Of a stretch of DNA of 64,000 nucleotides, positions 17,789-24,882 are shown one piece after another; position 1 is the stretch's first letter, and each line of letters begins with the position of its first letter. The notes beneath the pieces were generated by a model. The model searched no databases. It was given only the letters and a program-made list of their open reading frames with translations, and was not told where the DNA came from. The position numbers and the translations under genes were made by a program. The DNA lies in the NCBI GenBank assembly GCA_023460955.1, contig JAEWOH010000043.1:1-64000 (forward strand). The letters run 5' to 3'. Source of the DNA: Bacillota bacterium. Lineage in GTDB: Bacteria > Bacillota > Clostridia > Acetivibrionales > DSM-1351.

Positions 17789-18424
17789 ATGAAAGCTGTT
17801 ATTGTATGTAATGGTTCTGTTAAGGACTATAACTTAATTAAAACTTATTTTATTAATGCGGAGTATATAATTTCTGTAGACGGCGGTGCAGGGCACTTAA
17901 GAAAGTTGGGGATAACCCCTGACATTCTGCTTGGTGATTTCGACTCAGCGCATAAAGAGGATATAGAATACTTTTTAGCCCAGGGTATAAAAGCAGATCA
18001 GTTTCCGGCAGAAAAGGATATGACCGATTCGGAGCTCGCAATAGAAAAGGCTTTGGAAAAGGGTGCAAATGAAGTTGTTTTAATTGGCGCTGTCGGTACG
18101 CGTTTTGACCACTCTATTGCAAATGTATTACTTCTTAAAAAACTTCTTGGGAAAAAGATTAGGGCATGCATTATTGACGAATACAATCATTTATATATGT
18201 TTGATCAGAGTTTTTCAATTGATAGAATCAATGGGTATAAACTGTCTCTTATTCCAATTACAGAAGAAGTAACTGGAGTATCGACACAGGGTCTGAAGTA
18301 CGTTTTGAACAATGCAACCATGGAGCTGGGCACATCCTGGGGCGTAAGTAATGAGTTTTTAGAGGATACAGCTACAGTAACCATAAGAGAAGGAATACTG
18401 TTGGTTTGTGTATCAAGGGACTGA
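17789..18424 (+). CDS. thiN: Thiamine diphosphokinase
   Basis: 211 residues. Catalyses ATP-dependent pyrophosphorylation of thiamine. The family's DGGAGHLRKLGITPDILLGDFDS region (about 31-53), PAEKDMTDSELAIEKAL (about 72) and GAVGTRFDHSIANVLLL (about 99) are present, and the C-terminal SNEF segment fits. A gap of 228 bp separates it from rpe; that spacer is AT-rich with no clear element. It closes the rightward housekeeping run. Confidence 0.93.
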   Translation: MKAVIVCNGSVKDYNLIKTYFINAEYIISVDGGAGHLRKLGITPDILLGDFDSAHKEDIEYFLAQGIKADQFPAEKDMTDSELAIEKALEKGANEVVLIGAVGTRFDHSIANVLLLKKLLGKKIRACIIDEYNHLYMFDQSFSIDRINGYKLSLIPITEEVTGVSTQGLKYVLNNATMELGTSWGVSNEFLEDTATVTIREGILLVCVSRD

Positions 18425-18514
18425 GTAATTGATGAGTAACATAAACGAAGTGTAGAGAAATACCGGCTACAACGAATTATGGAGAAGTATCGGGCAATAT
18501 GAGGTAAATCGACA

Positions 18515-18546
18515 AAAGAAAAAGGCTAATCATGCCGTAGCCTTTT
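18515..18546 (-). terminator. Terminator overlapping the end of a small leftward gene
   Basis: Arms aaaaggcta (about 18520-18528) and tagcctttt (about 18538-18546). Read on the minus strand the stem is followed by a tttctttt run, so it terminates the small ORF at 18530-18673. On the plus strand it could also stop thiN, although the tail there is weaker. Confidence 0.6.
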
Positions 18547-18673
18547 CCGTTTTGTCAGTTAATTCTGCTGCCGAAGCCTTTAATTCGTTAAGAAGAGCAT
18601 CAAGCAGTCTGGAGTTCTCTTCAATCTGCTTTTTAAGTATCTCCTGATTCATGTAATAGATATTGTTATGCAT
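18530..18673 (-). CDS. Small hypothetical protein (47 aa), helical and charged
   Basis: A 47-codon ORF: starts MHNNIYYMNQEILKK, continues with a heptad-like helical segment rich in Leu/Glu/Lys, and ends TDKTEKATA. The minus strand has AAAGGATGGTGAAGTAA just before the ATG, a plausible ribosome binding site, and the stop lies in a terminator hairpin. These features, plus a codon pattern like its neighbours, argue it is a genuine small gene. No family recognised; likely a short coiled coil. Confidence 0.6.
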   Translation of the reverse strand: MHNNIYYMNQEILKKQIEENSRLLDALLNELKASAAELTDKTEKATA

Positions 18674-18823
18674 TTACTTCACCATCCTTTGTTTATTATA
18701 CTCACATTCTAAAATTAAAGTATGATTATAAAATGTTATATTAGTGAAGCTTTAGTGATGAAATAATGAAAATAAAAGATTTACCGAGATATTGATAGAC
18801 TTTATCGAAAAGAGGATTTAAAG

Positions 18824-19021
18824 ATGAGAAAATATAAAAAAGATTTACTAGTACTCCTTATTCCATTAGTTATTTGTCTGATTATTTACCCTTTTTTACC
18901 TGACAGAATTCCTAAACAGTTTGGTTTTGATGGATCGGTAACTTACATGTCCAAGAATTTTATTTTTTTGACGAGCCTGATTCCATACTTGGTGTATCTT
19001 AAATACAAAAGCAAGAAATAG
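18824..19021 (+). CDS. Small DUF1648-like membrane protein
   Basis: 65 residues, two membrane helices (about 7-25 and 46-60) separated by a loop with the DUF1648 signature FLPDRIPKQFGFDGSVTYMS. DUF1648 is normally the N-terminal part of larger SdpI-like immunity or membrane proteins; this copy stands alone and lacks the following SdpI domain, so it may be a truncated relic or a minimal functional protein. AGAGGA lies 8-10 bases before the ATG. Confidence 0.7.
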   Translation: MRKYKKDLLVLLIPLVICLIIYPFLPDRIPKQFGFDGSVTYMSKNFIFLTSLIPYLVYLKYKSKK

Positions 19022-19130
19022 TCTGTACATAAGATTGGAATGAGACATAGCTGATAGAAGCTTTTAAGGAAGACCAGCAAAATATAGGTAAAAATATAGT
19101 GAAATATTGGTTAATTTATGTGTAAGACAG

Positions 19131-19159
19131 TTGCATGTACAAATGAATCATGTTAATAT
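19131..19159 (+). promoter_or_regulatory. Predicted promoter of the tRNA-Ala gene
   Basis: A -35 TTGCAT (19131-19136) and -10 TAATAT (19154-19159) are separated by 17 bp and end 21 bases before the tRNA gene. Prediction from sequence only. Confidence 0.55.
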
Positions 19160-19180
19160 ATTTAAGGTAAAACAAGATTT

Positions 19181-19256
19181 GGGGCATTAGCGCAGCTGGG
19201 AGCGCATCACACTGGCAGTGTGGGGGTCAGGGGTTCGAATCCCCTATGCTCCACCA
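19181..19256 (+). tRNA. tRNA-Ala (anticodon GGC)
   Basis: Cloverleaf: acceptor ggggcat pairs with atgctcc, including the G3-U70 pair that marks alanine tRNAs. The anticodon arm tcaca/tgtgg encloses loop ctggcag, giving anticodon GGC. The T arm is ggggttcgaatcccc-like and CCA is encoded. A terminator follows directly. Confidence 0.96.
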
Positions 19257-19263
19257 AATAACA

Positions 19264-19298
19264 AAAAGCTCGTCGGAAAACCGGCGAGTTTTTTGATT
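19264..19298 (+). terminator. Terminator after tRNA-Ala
   Basis: Arms ctcgtcgg and ccggcgag with an AAAA loop followed by tttttt, starting about 10 bases after the tRNA CCA. Confidence 0.85.
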
Positions 19299-19396
19299 TT
19301 AAATTCTTTGAGGGATTTGCAAAATGGTAATTTATAGTTAATAAAAATAGTTATTTTAATGAAGATGGTCTCCGATGACGGGTGGTATGATTGTAA

Positions 19397-19425
19397 TTGA
19401 CATATGGTAAACATTAACTTATAAT
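19397..19425 (+). promoter_or_regulatory. Perfect sigma-A consensus promoter of the acetyltransferase leader
   Basis: TTGACA at 19397-19402 and TATAAT at 19420-19425 with a 17-bp spacer. Start of transcription expected near 19432. It is 460 bp before the acetyltransferase gene, so the transcript would have a long leader. Confidence 0.8.
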
Positions 19426-19455
19426 TACACTATCATAATGAAAGGGGCATTAAAT

Positions 19456-19476
19456 ATGACAGTAGTTCTTAACTAA
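19456..19476 (+). CDS. Leader peptide of six residues (MTVVLN)
   Basis: ATG-ACA-GTA-GTT-CTT-AAC-TAA, preceded by AAAGGGG at 19441-19447, eight bases before the ATG. It begins about 25 bases after the predicted transcription start. Its last four codons form one arm of a 12-bp long-range pairing, so translation would change the leader's fold. Confidence 0.55.
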   Translation: MTVVLN

Positions 19477-19605
19477 ACAATTTAATACTTATATCAGTAA
19501 GATGGTGCAAACCTGTTTAATTGACAGGCTTATTTGTTGTTTTCTTCTTACGGGTATTAAAATTAGTTAGGAACATTGGAATATTGCATCCTTCAAGCGA
19601 TAAAT

Positions 19606-19631
19606 CCGTGCCATAACTGCACGGTTTTTTT
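19606..19631 (+). terminator. First attenuator-type terminator in the leader
   Basis: Arms ccgtgc (19606-19611) and gcacgg (19619-19624) with a seven-base loop followed by seven T. It lies 130 bp after the leader peptide and 255 bp before the acetyltransferase ATG. Confidence 0.8.
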
Positions 19632-19759
19632 ATGCTTACTAGACGGAACTTAAAAGCATAGTCATTGAAAATTGGCGTTCTATACGATAAAGCCTACTTT
19701 ATTGGTGTTTTCAGTTGCTATGATTATGATAAGCTTTGTCTACTATAAACTAAACTTAA

Positions 19760-19799
19760 AAAGGCTGCGATTGGACGTTTGTTCATTCGTAGCTTTTTT
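19760..19799 (+). terminator. Second terminator in the leader
   Basis: Arms gctgcga (19764-19770) and tcgtagc (19787-19793), extended by A/T pairs, with T6 after the stem. About 90 bp before the acetyltransferase gene. Confidence 0.7.
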
Positions 19800-19885
19800 G
19801 CTTTTCTGAAGGGGGTGAGTCAGGTGGTATATTAGTCAATATTATAAATCACTTTGACAATATTAAAACGATTTGGAGGATTTTT

Positions 19886-21127
19886 ATGAGTAGTATTAAA
19901 AAACTAACAGACACTGAAATTAACGAGGTATGTAAACTATGGACAAATGCTTACCCTGGTGACGGTGTTTCACAGGAAGCTATCGAAGGTAGGAAGGAGT
20001 TTGCAGAAATAATTATAAACCATCTTCTCGAACATGATTTATATGCACTTACAAAAGAAAACAAACTCTTGGGTACAATGTGCTTAGTTGACTATAAAGT
20101 AAATTTACATGGCACAAAAGCAACTATTGGGGGTATAAGGGCAGTAGCTGTGGACTTGCTACATAAAAAAGAAAATGTCTGTAGGGAATTAATGACGTTT
20201 ACCTGTAAGCATTTTGCTGAAAGAGATGCGTGTATTCTAGCTCTTTATCCTTTTCGACCTGATTTTTATAAGAAGATGGGTTTTGGATTCGGCACGATAC
20301 TAACTCAATATAAGATTAAGCCTAAATATATTCCAAATTATTTATCAAAAGAACACCTTGTATACCTCGACAGAAATGACAGCGAAACTATTACAGAGTG
20401 TTATAACGAGTTTTTGGAAAGCAATCATGGTATGTTTGTGAAAACTGGCCCTGAATACCATAGACTTTTTCTTGATGACAGGCGGATAGTAGGCTACAAA
20501 GAGGATGGAAAGATATTGGGATATATTAACTTCTCTTTTAAATCAGAACAAATATACAAGAACTCTTTGGTTATCCATGAGTTTGTTTATAATGACGCTA
20601 AAGCTCTGCGTGAACTATGCACTTTTTTACATACGCAGAAAGACCAATTTGAAAGGATTATATTCGATACTCAGGATGAGCATTTCCATTACCTATTTGA
20701 TAATCCGTCAAACGGATTTTTTAACTCTTTTGATTCGGAATATAACGAATTCTGCGTGTCTGCCGTGGGGATGATGTATAGAATCATTAACGTCAAAAGG
20801 TATTTTGAGGTTCTATCAGCTTATAATTGGAATAATCAGACATGTAAGCTAAAGATAAATATAATAGATTCCTTTTATGAACCAAATCATGGCAGCGTAA
20901 ATGTCAATTTTAATAATGGAAGCTCAACTATCGGTAAGGAAACCAACGATTTTGATGTAGAAATAACGCTTGGTATTTCTGAATTTTCTTCGCTTGCCAT
21001 GGGAGCGGTAAACTTCAAAAAACTTTATGAGTTTGGATTAGCTTCTATATCGAACACAACATATGTTGAAAAGATAAACAAGATATTCCAAGTTGACAAG
21101 AAACCTATTTGTTCAACGTTTTATTAA
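19886..21127 (+). CDS. Eis-like GNAT family N-acetyltransferase
   Basis: 413 residues, the usual length of the Eis (enhanced intracellular survival) type. An N-terminal GNAT domain contains GGIRAVAVDLLHKKENVCRELM (acetyl-CoA-binding segment, about 72-93) and FYKKMGFGFGT (about 128-138). A second GNAT-like half follows (about 150-290), then a C-terminal SCP2-like domain (about 300-405). Some members acetylate aminoglycosides on several amines; others act on polyamines or peptides, so the substrate is not assigned. GGAGG upstream of the ATG is well placed. The long leader with terminators suggests induced expression. Confidence 0.85.
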   Translation: MSSIKKLTDTEINEVCKLWTNAYPGDGVSQEAIEGRKEFAEIIINHLLEHDLYALTKENKLLGTMCLVDYKVNLHGTKATIGGIRAVAVDLLHKKENVCRELMTFTCKHFAERDACILALYPFRPDFYKKMGFGFGTILTQYKIKPKYIPNYLSKEHLVYLDRNDSETITECYNEFLESNHGMFVKTGPEYHRLFLDDRRIVGYKEDGKILGYINFSFKSEQIYKNSLVIHEFVYNDAKALRELCTFLHTQKDQFERIIFDTQDEHFHYLFDNPSNGFFNSFDSEYNEFCVSAVGMMYRIINVKRYFEVLSAYNWNNQTCKLKINIIDSFYEPNHGSVNVNFNNGSSTIGKETNDFDVEITLGISEFSSLAMGAVNFKKLYEFGLASISNTTYVEKINKIFQVDKKPICSTFY

Positions 21128-21324
21128 ACCCAATTAAATTCGTGTTAAGTGAATTGTGAGAGGTAGGTGTAGACTAAAAACGTTCCCAAATAATGTACAA
21201 AAAATCGCAATGTAGATGTAAATCATTCGGGAGCGAGTCTTTTGAAATCTTTTTAATGCCAGCAATCAACCACCAGTGAAAGTTGATGTATCTTTGCTTG
21301 ACGAAATCAAGGAGAAAAGTGGTT

Positions 21325-21356
21325 GGGTTGGACCCCCCCCCCCTCATCTCCACCAA
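21325..21356 (+). other. Degenerate tmRNA/tRNA 3'-end-like scar with an 11-C tract
   Basis: The bases gggttggac, a run of 11 C (21333-21343), then tcatctccacca resemble the T-arm and CCA end of a tmRNA or tRNA gene (compare gggttcgaatcccct...ctccacca of the tRNA-Ala 2.1 kb upstream). No remainder of an RNA gene precedes it. Such 3' ends are standard attachment sites, so this may be the outer edge of an old integrated element. In one frame the stretch also reads as a short peptide ending SSPPKAKKVLAN, which may be chance. Confidence 0.45.
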
Positions 21357-21362
21357 AAGCGA

Positions 21363-21395
21363 AAAAGGTACTTGCAAATTAAGCAAGTACCTTTT
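21363..21395 (-). terminator. Terminator of the DJ-1 family gene
   Basis: Perfect 13-bp arms 21363-21375 and 21383-21395 (aaaaggtacttgc / gcaagtacctttt) with a seven-base loop; T-rich tail on the minus strand, directly after the stop codon of the leftward gene. Confidence 0.8.
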
Positions 21396-21403
21396 GAACC
21401 AAT

Positions 21404-22042
21404 TTAGTCTTTATTGCTAGACGGCAAAGTTTGCATGAGGGCAAAGAAATGTGTAGCCTCGCCAGTGTTAAAATATTTATACCAAGAGTCCAGCGTGTTT
21501 GACTCAAAAACACCTAAATGCTCAATTATTTGTTTCGCCCACAACAAAGCTCCGGTGGAACTTGCAGTTATAAGGTTGTTATCTGCGACAGATGACTTGT
21601 CTACATAAAAACTTTGTCCTTTATAACTCAGAGAAAACATTTCAAGAAATCCCGGACCATTACTGGTATGCGGACGCTTATCCAATAGCCCAAAGTTAGC
21701 AAGCGCTGCGGTAGCCCCACAGATTGCACACACCGTAGCGCCTAAAGAGAGAAATTCGCTTGCTTTTTTGATGATAGCGCTATGTTTCGGGTCGTTCCAT
21801 GTATCTGCGCCCGGTAACAGCAACACGCTTGTTTCGTTCACTACCATATCTTCAATTAAGTAATCGGGCACGATTGTCAGTCCGCCCATTGTTTTGATTG
21901 GCTCTTTAGAAAAACTAACCGTTTTGACCGATACACGTTGCGCACCATTTTTGAAAAACCGACCAGAATTCAACTCCGAAATAACATACCCCAGTTCCCA
22001 GTCGGCTAAAGTATCAAGAACGTAAACATAGATTGTAAACAT
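21404..22042 (-). CDS. DJ-1/PfpI family protein
   Basis: 212 residues with the type 1 glutamine-amidotransferase-like fold. The nucleophile elbow Cys108 lies in VCAICGATAAL; the conserved acidic residue could be Glu16 in WELGYV; LLLPGAD precedes them. Family members include glyoxalase-III-type deglycases, chaperones and peptidase-like proteins, so the reaction is uncertain. GGAGG is 8 bases before the ATG. It is divergent from a WYL-type regulator gene at 22186; the 143-bp spacer should hold both promoters, so the regulator may control this gene. Confidence 0.88.
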   Translation of the reverse strand: MFTIYVYVLDTLADWELGYVISELNSGRFFKNGAQRVSVKTVSFSKEPIKTMGGLTIVPDYLIEDMVVNETSVLLLPGADTWNDPKHSAIIKKASEFLSLGATVCAICGATAALANFGLLDKRPHTSNGPGFLEMFSLSYKGQSFYVDKSSVADNNLITASSTGALLWAKQIIEHLGVFESNTLDSWYKYFNTGEATHFFALMQTLPSSNKD

Positions 22043-22185
22043 AAATTTCCTCCATTTTCATTGTTTTCTGTATAGTGGCTCCTCTTGATAGGCAGATTGA
22101 TTTGTTTGCATTTTTATAGTAACATGTAATTGTTGACAACAGTATGGCGATAATCAAAAAGAGAAATTTGAAAGGCGGCTGTCAG

Positions 22186-23118
22186 ATGAAAGTTGACAGA
22201 CTTGTTAGCATTATTATGATACTCCTTGATAAAAAGCGCATTGGTGCACAGGAGTTAGCAAATATGTTTGAAGTTTCACCCCGCACAATCTACCGTGACA
22301 TAGAAGCTATCAACATGGCGGGTATTCCAGTTCGTTCCACATCGGGAGTGGGCGGTGGCTTTGAGATCATGGAGGAATACAAAATTGATAGAAAGGTTTT
22401 TTCTGCTGATGACCTTTCCGCTATCTTGATGGGGCTTTCGAGTCTTTCCAACATGATACGAGGGAATGAACTGGTAAACGCCCTTGCGAAAGTCAAGAGT
22501 TTTATCCCTGCCGACAAAGCGAAAGACATAGAAATAAAAACAAATCAAATATGTATAGATTTGAGTCCGTGGATGGGTAATAAGAACATACAACAATCTT
22601 TAGAAATTATCAAAATAGCTTTGCAGCAAAGTAAGCTGCTTTCGTTTGAATATGTAGCCCACCACGGGAATAAAACCTCACGAATAGCCGAGCCTTATCA
22701 GCTTGTATTGAAAAGTAGTCATTGGTATTTGCAAGGGTATTGCCATATAAGAAATGATTTTCGCTTATTCAGGCTATCCCGAATATCAAACCTACAAATG
22801 AAAGAGGAAACTTTTGCACCACGAGATTATCAAAAACCGACTTTAGACTTTGTAGAAATTTTGCAAACCATGCAAACAAAAATCAAAATCCGTATTCATA
22901 AATCTGTGATGGATATGGTACTAGATTTTTGCTCTTATGAAGACTTTTCTCCAGATGGAAATGAGCATTACATTGTCAGCTTTCCTTTCATAGAGAACGA
23001 TTACTACTACAATACTCTTTTCAGTTTTGGGGATAAATGCGAGTGTTTAGAGCCGTTACATATCCGCACAGAAATGAAACGTAGAATATATGATATTGCT
23101 TCCATATACGAAAACTAA
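22186..23118 (+). CDS. HTH/WYL-domain transcriptional regulator (YafY-like)
   Basis: About 310 residues. N-terminal DeoR/HTH_11-type winged helix (KVDRLVSIIMILLDKKRIGAQELANMF...SPRTIYRDIEAI, residues 2-45), then a WYL domain (about 140-230, with LSFEYVAHHGNKTSRIAEPYQLVLKSSHWYLQGY-type segments) and the C-terminal WCX extension. WYL regulators sense small ligands or nucleic acid and often control stress genes. I choose the ATG at 22186 because AAAGGCGG is 7-8 bases upstream and the protein then starts like its paralogue at 24883-25800. Divergent from the DJ-1 gene. Confidence 0.9.
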   Translation: MKVDRLVSIIMILLDKKRIGAQELANMFEVSPRTIYRDIEAINMAGIPVRSTSGVGGGFEIMEEYKIDRKVFSADDLSAILMGLSSLSNMIRGNELVNALAKVKSFIPADKAKDIEIKTNQICIDLSPWMGNKNIQQSLEIIKIALQQSKLLSFEYVAHHGNKTSRIAEPYQLVLKSSHWYLQGYCHIRNDFRLFRLSRISNLQMKEETFAPRDYQKPTLDFVEILQTMQTKIKIRIHKSVMDMVLDFCSYEDFSPDGNEHYIVSFPFIENDYYYNTLFSFGDKCECLEPLHIRTEMKRRIYDIASIYEN

Positions 23119-23171
23119 AATAATGTGCATGTTCTCATATTCATAATATCTAATTGTCTAATGTCCTTTAA

Positions 23172-24347
23172 TCAAAAATTAAGATTTTCCTTTTGTAAAT
23201 ATGTACCTAAATATTCGGCAAAACGTTCAAGACACTCAAATATACTGTTTCTCATCTGATTAGTGATTAATATATCGTTTTCCCACCACCAATTTTTAAA
23301 GGTGAATGGTGATTTCTTTTGATGCTTTTCAGGTTCAAAACGAGCAACAATTTTATCGTCATATAGAACGGGCAATACGTAATAACCATACTTTCTTTCT
23401 GTTTTTGGCTTGTATACTTCCCAACGGTATTCAAAGCCGAATAGCTCATAAATTAAATTTCTATCCCATAGAATGTTATCAAGAGGTGCGAGAATACTGG
23501 AACGTTCACTACTTTTAGTTATAGATAATGATGCTTTTAGTGTATCAATGTCTGAACTTCGCATATAAAGTGGATATTTTATACCTTCTACATTTACTTG
23601 TATTATTTTATTATCCTCTACGAGTCTTTCAAACGCTTTTTCACGTTGTAAGCTTTTTAAACCTATGATCCCAAGCCAGGCATCACTTGGACGGTTCCAA
23701 AGGAGTCCTACACTTCCAATACGCCGTAATACATGCCAACATATATATTCTTCATCGGATGCATTTGGGTCGGGTGAAGTCAACAACTCAGTTGAAAAAT
23801 GCCTCTCAGGAAGGTCGTAGAACTTTCGAGTGTCAGTTTTATGGTGAATTATAAGTTGTCCAGCATGATACATACCCTCTAAAGCAGCACGGGATAGTCT
23901 TGTCGGTCCCCAAGCCCAGTTAACCTTTTCATTATATCCTAAGTCACCAGAACACAAAGCACCTTTATTTGATATTTCTGTACGAACTTTCAATATCGCA
24001 GCTTGGTTTTTATCACACCAGTTTTGATGACCTTGACGATATCGTAGAAAATAAGGCCAATCACAACTCGGAAATATTGACATGTTTTTATCCCAATAAT
24101 CAAGTAAACGTCGTTCGTCATATAAAAGCTCATAAAGCATTAACTTATCAAATGACTTTATTCGTGATTGTAACACTAGTTCTGGATTTTTACCAACCAC
24201 ATTTAACGGGTCAAATTGTATACACCCGACACGGTTAATATATGACATAATCCCTTCTTTACCTGAAAATTCAAAATCTCCGTATAAGCCATGATGAATA
24301 AGTAAAAACTTCCTGGCCTGTTGCTTACTCAAGTTTATTATTTTCAT
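23172..24347 (-). CDS. YcaQ/AlkX-type winged-helix DNA glycosylase family protein
   Basis: 391 residues. Matches the HTH_42 family: RVGCIQFDPLNVVGKNPELVLQSR near residues 40-65 holds the QxD-type motif linked to glycosylase activity in E. coli YcaQ (interstrand-crosslink repair). Later segments LDYWDKNMSIFP, HHKTDTRKFYDLPER and PLDNILWDRNLIYELFGFEYRWEVYKP are also typical. The start ATG lies 13 bp after the DUF3795 stop, so the two are likely co-transcribed with the WYL regulator as WYL-DUF3795-YcaQ. Family secure; activity in this clade is inferred. Confidence 0.85.
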   Translation of the reverse strand: MKIINLSKQQARKFLLIHHGLYGDFEFSGKEGIMSYINRVGCIQFDPLNVVGKNPELVLQSRIKSFDKLMLYELLYDERRLLDYWDKNMSIFPSCDWPYFLRYRQGHQNWCDKNQAAILKVRTEISNKGALCSGDLGYNEKVNWAWGPTRLSRAALEGMYHAGQLIIHHKTDTRKFYDLPERHFSTELLTSPDPNASDEEYICWHVLRRIGSVGLLWNRPSDAWLGIIGLKSLQREKAFERLVEDNKIIQVNVEGIKYPLYMRSSDIDTLKASLSITKSSERSSILAPLDNILWDRNLIYELFGFEYRWEVYKPKTERKYGYYVLPVLYDDKIVARFEPEKHQKKSPFTFKNWWWENDILITNQMRNSIFECLERFAEYLGTYLQKENLNF

Positions 24348-24360
24348 GGGTAATCTCCAA

Positions 24361-24816
24361 TTATATCTTACCAGTTCTAAGAAGCATTAGTACCAGTTCC
24401 TCATTATCTAATATATCGTAATCGCCACGATTACCGTCAGATTTATGGTACTGTATACCACTTTCAGCGTTCCTTAACAGATACATTGCTAAATTTTCAA
24501 TTCCATCCTCTTTGGCACAGCGTACAAATGCACGTACACGGGGGTTTTTTTGCATATCGCTGCCACAGGGAAAGGAATTACACTCCCAACATCCGTCTAT
24601 ATTTTTGGATTTACAACATTCCTTAGTTGAACATCCGTCACTCTTTGCCCTACATCCAGTGCACTTACTAATTTCTGCGTTAAATTGACTACAAATAGAG
24701 CTTTGAACAATACAGCTTTCACATGTATTGCATTTGGACTCACTACAAAAAGCACATACCAGCCCACAGTATGCAATACTGTCTTTAATTCCATTTAATG
24801 ATATTTTGCTTGTCAT
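24361..24816 (-). CDS. DUF3795 domain-containing Cys-rich protein
   Basis: 151 residues. The first ~85 residues carry many Cys: CGLVCAFCSESKCNTCESC, SSICSQFNAEISKCTGC, CSTKECCKSKNIDGCWEC, consistent with zinc or Fe-S binding. DUF3795 proteins are small and uncharacterised. GAGGA is a few bases before the ATG. It is 66 bp after the WYL regulator and 13 bp before the YcaQ-like gene, all leftward. Confidence 0.85.
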   Translation of the reverse strand: MTSKISLNGIKDSIAYCGLVCAFCSESKCNTCESCIVQSSICSQFNAEISKCTGCRAKSDGCSTKECCKSKNIDGCWECNSFPCGSDMQKNPRVRAFVRCAKEDGIENLAMYLLRNAESGIQYHKSDGNRGDYDILDNEELVLMLLRTGKI

Positions 24817-24882
24817 AAAATCCTCCTCAAATTAAGTTAAACTCATTATACAGGAGGATATCAGACAACTGTATGTCGTGAT

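Larger units (their letters stand above)
19432..19885 (+). promoter_or_regulatory. Long structured leader, probable transcription attenuator
   Basis: Contains a six-codon ORF (19456-19476), nested inverted repeats and two intrinsic terminators before the GNAT gene. Bases 19465-19476 (gttcttaactaa, covering the end of the small ORF) can pair with 19563-19574 (ttagttaggaac) over 12 bp with one G-U pair. Inside that loop, 19497-19502 pairs with 19546-19551 (gtaaga/tcttac) and 19512-19516 with 19524-19528 (cctgt/acagg). This is the layout of ribosome-mediated attenuation known for antibiotic-induced resistance genes. Between the two terminators, a second short ORF (ATG near 19721, about 29 codons) runs through the second hairpin. 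Regulation and inducer are inferred. Confidence 0.6.

Noticed and set aside
21174..21386. 70-codon leftward ORF over the 11-C tract
   Set aside because: No ribosome binding site, contains the poly-G run and the terminator arm, and shows no family resemblance.
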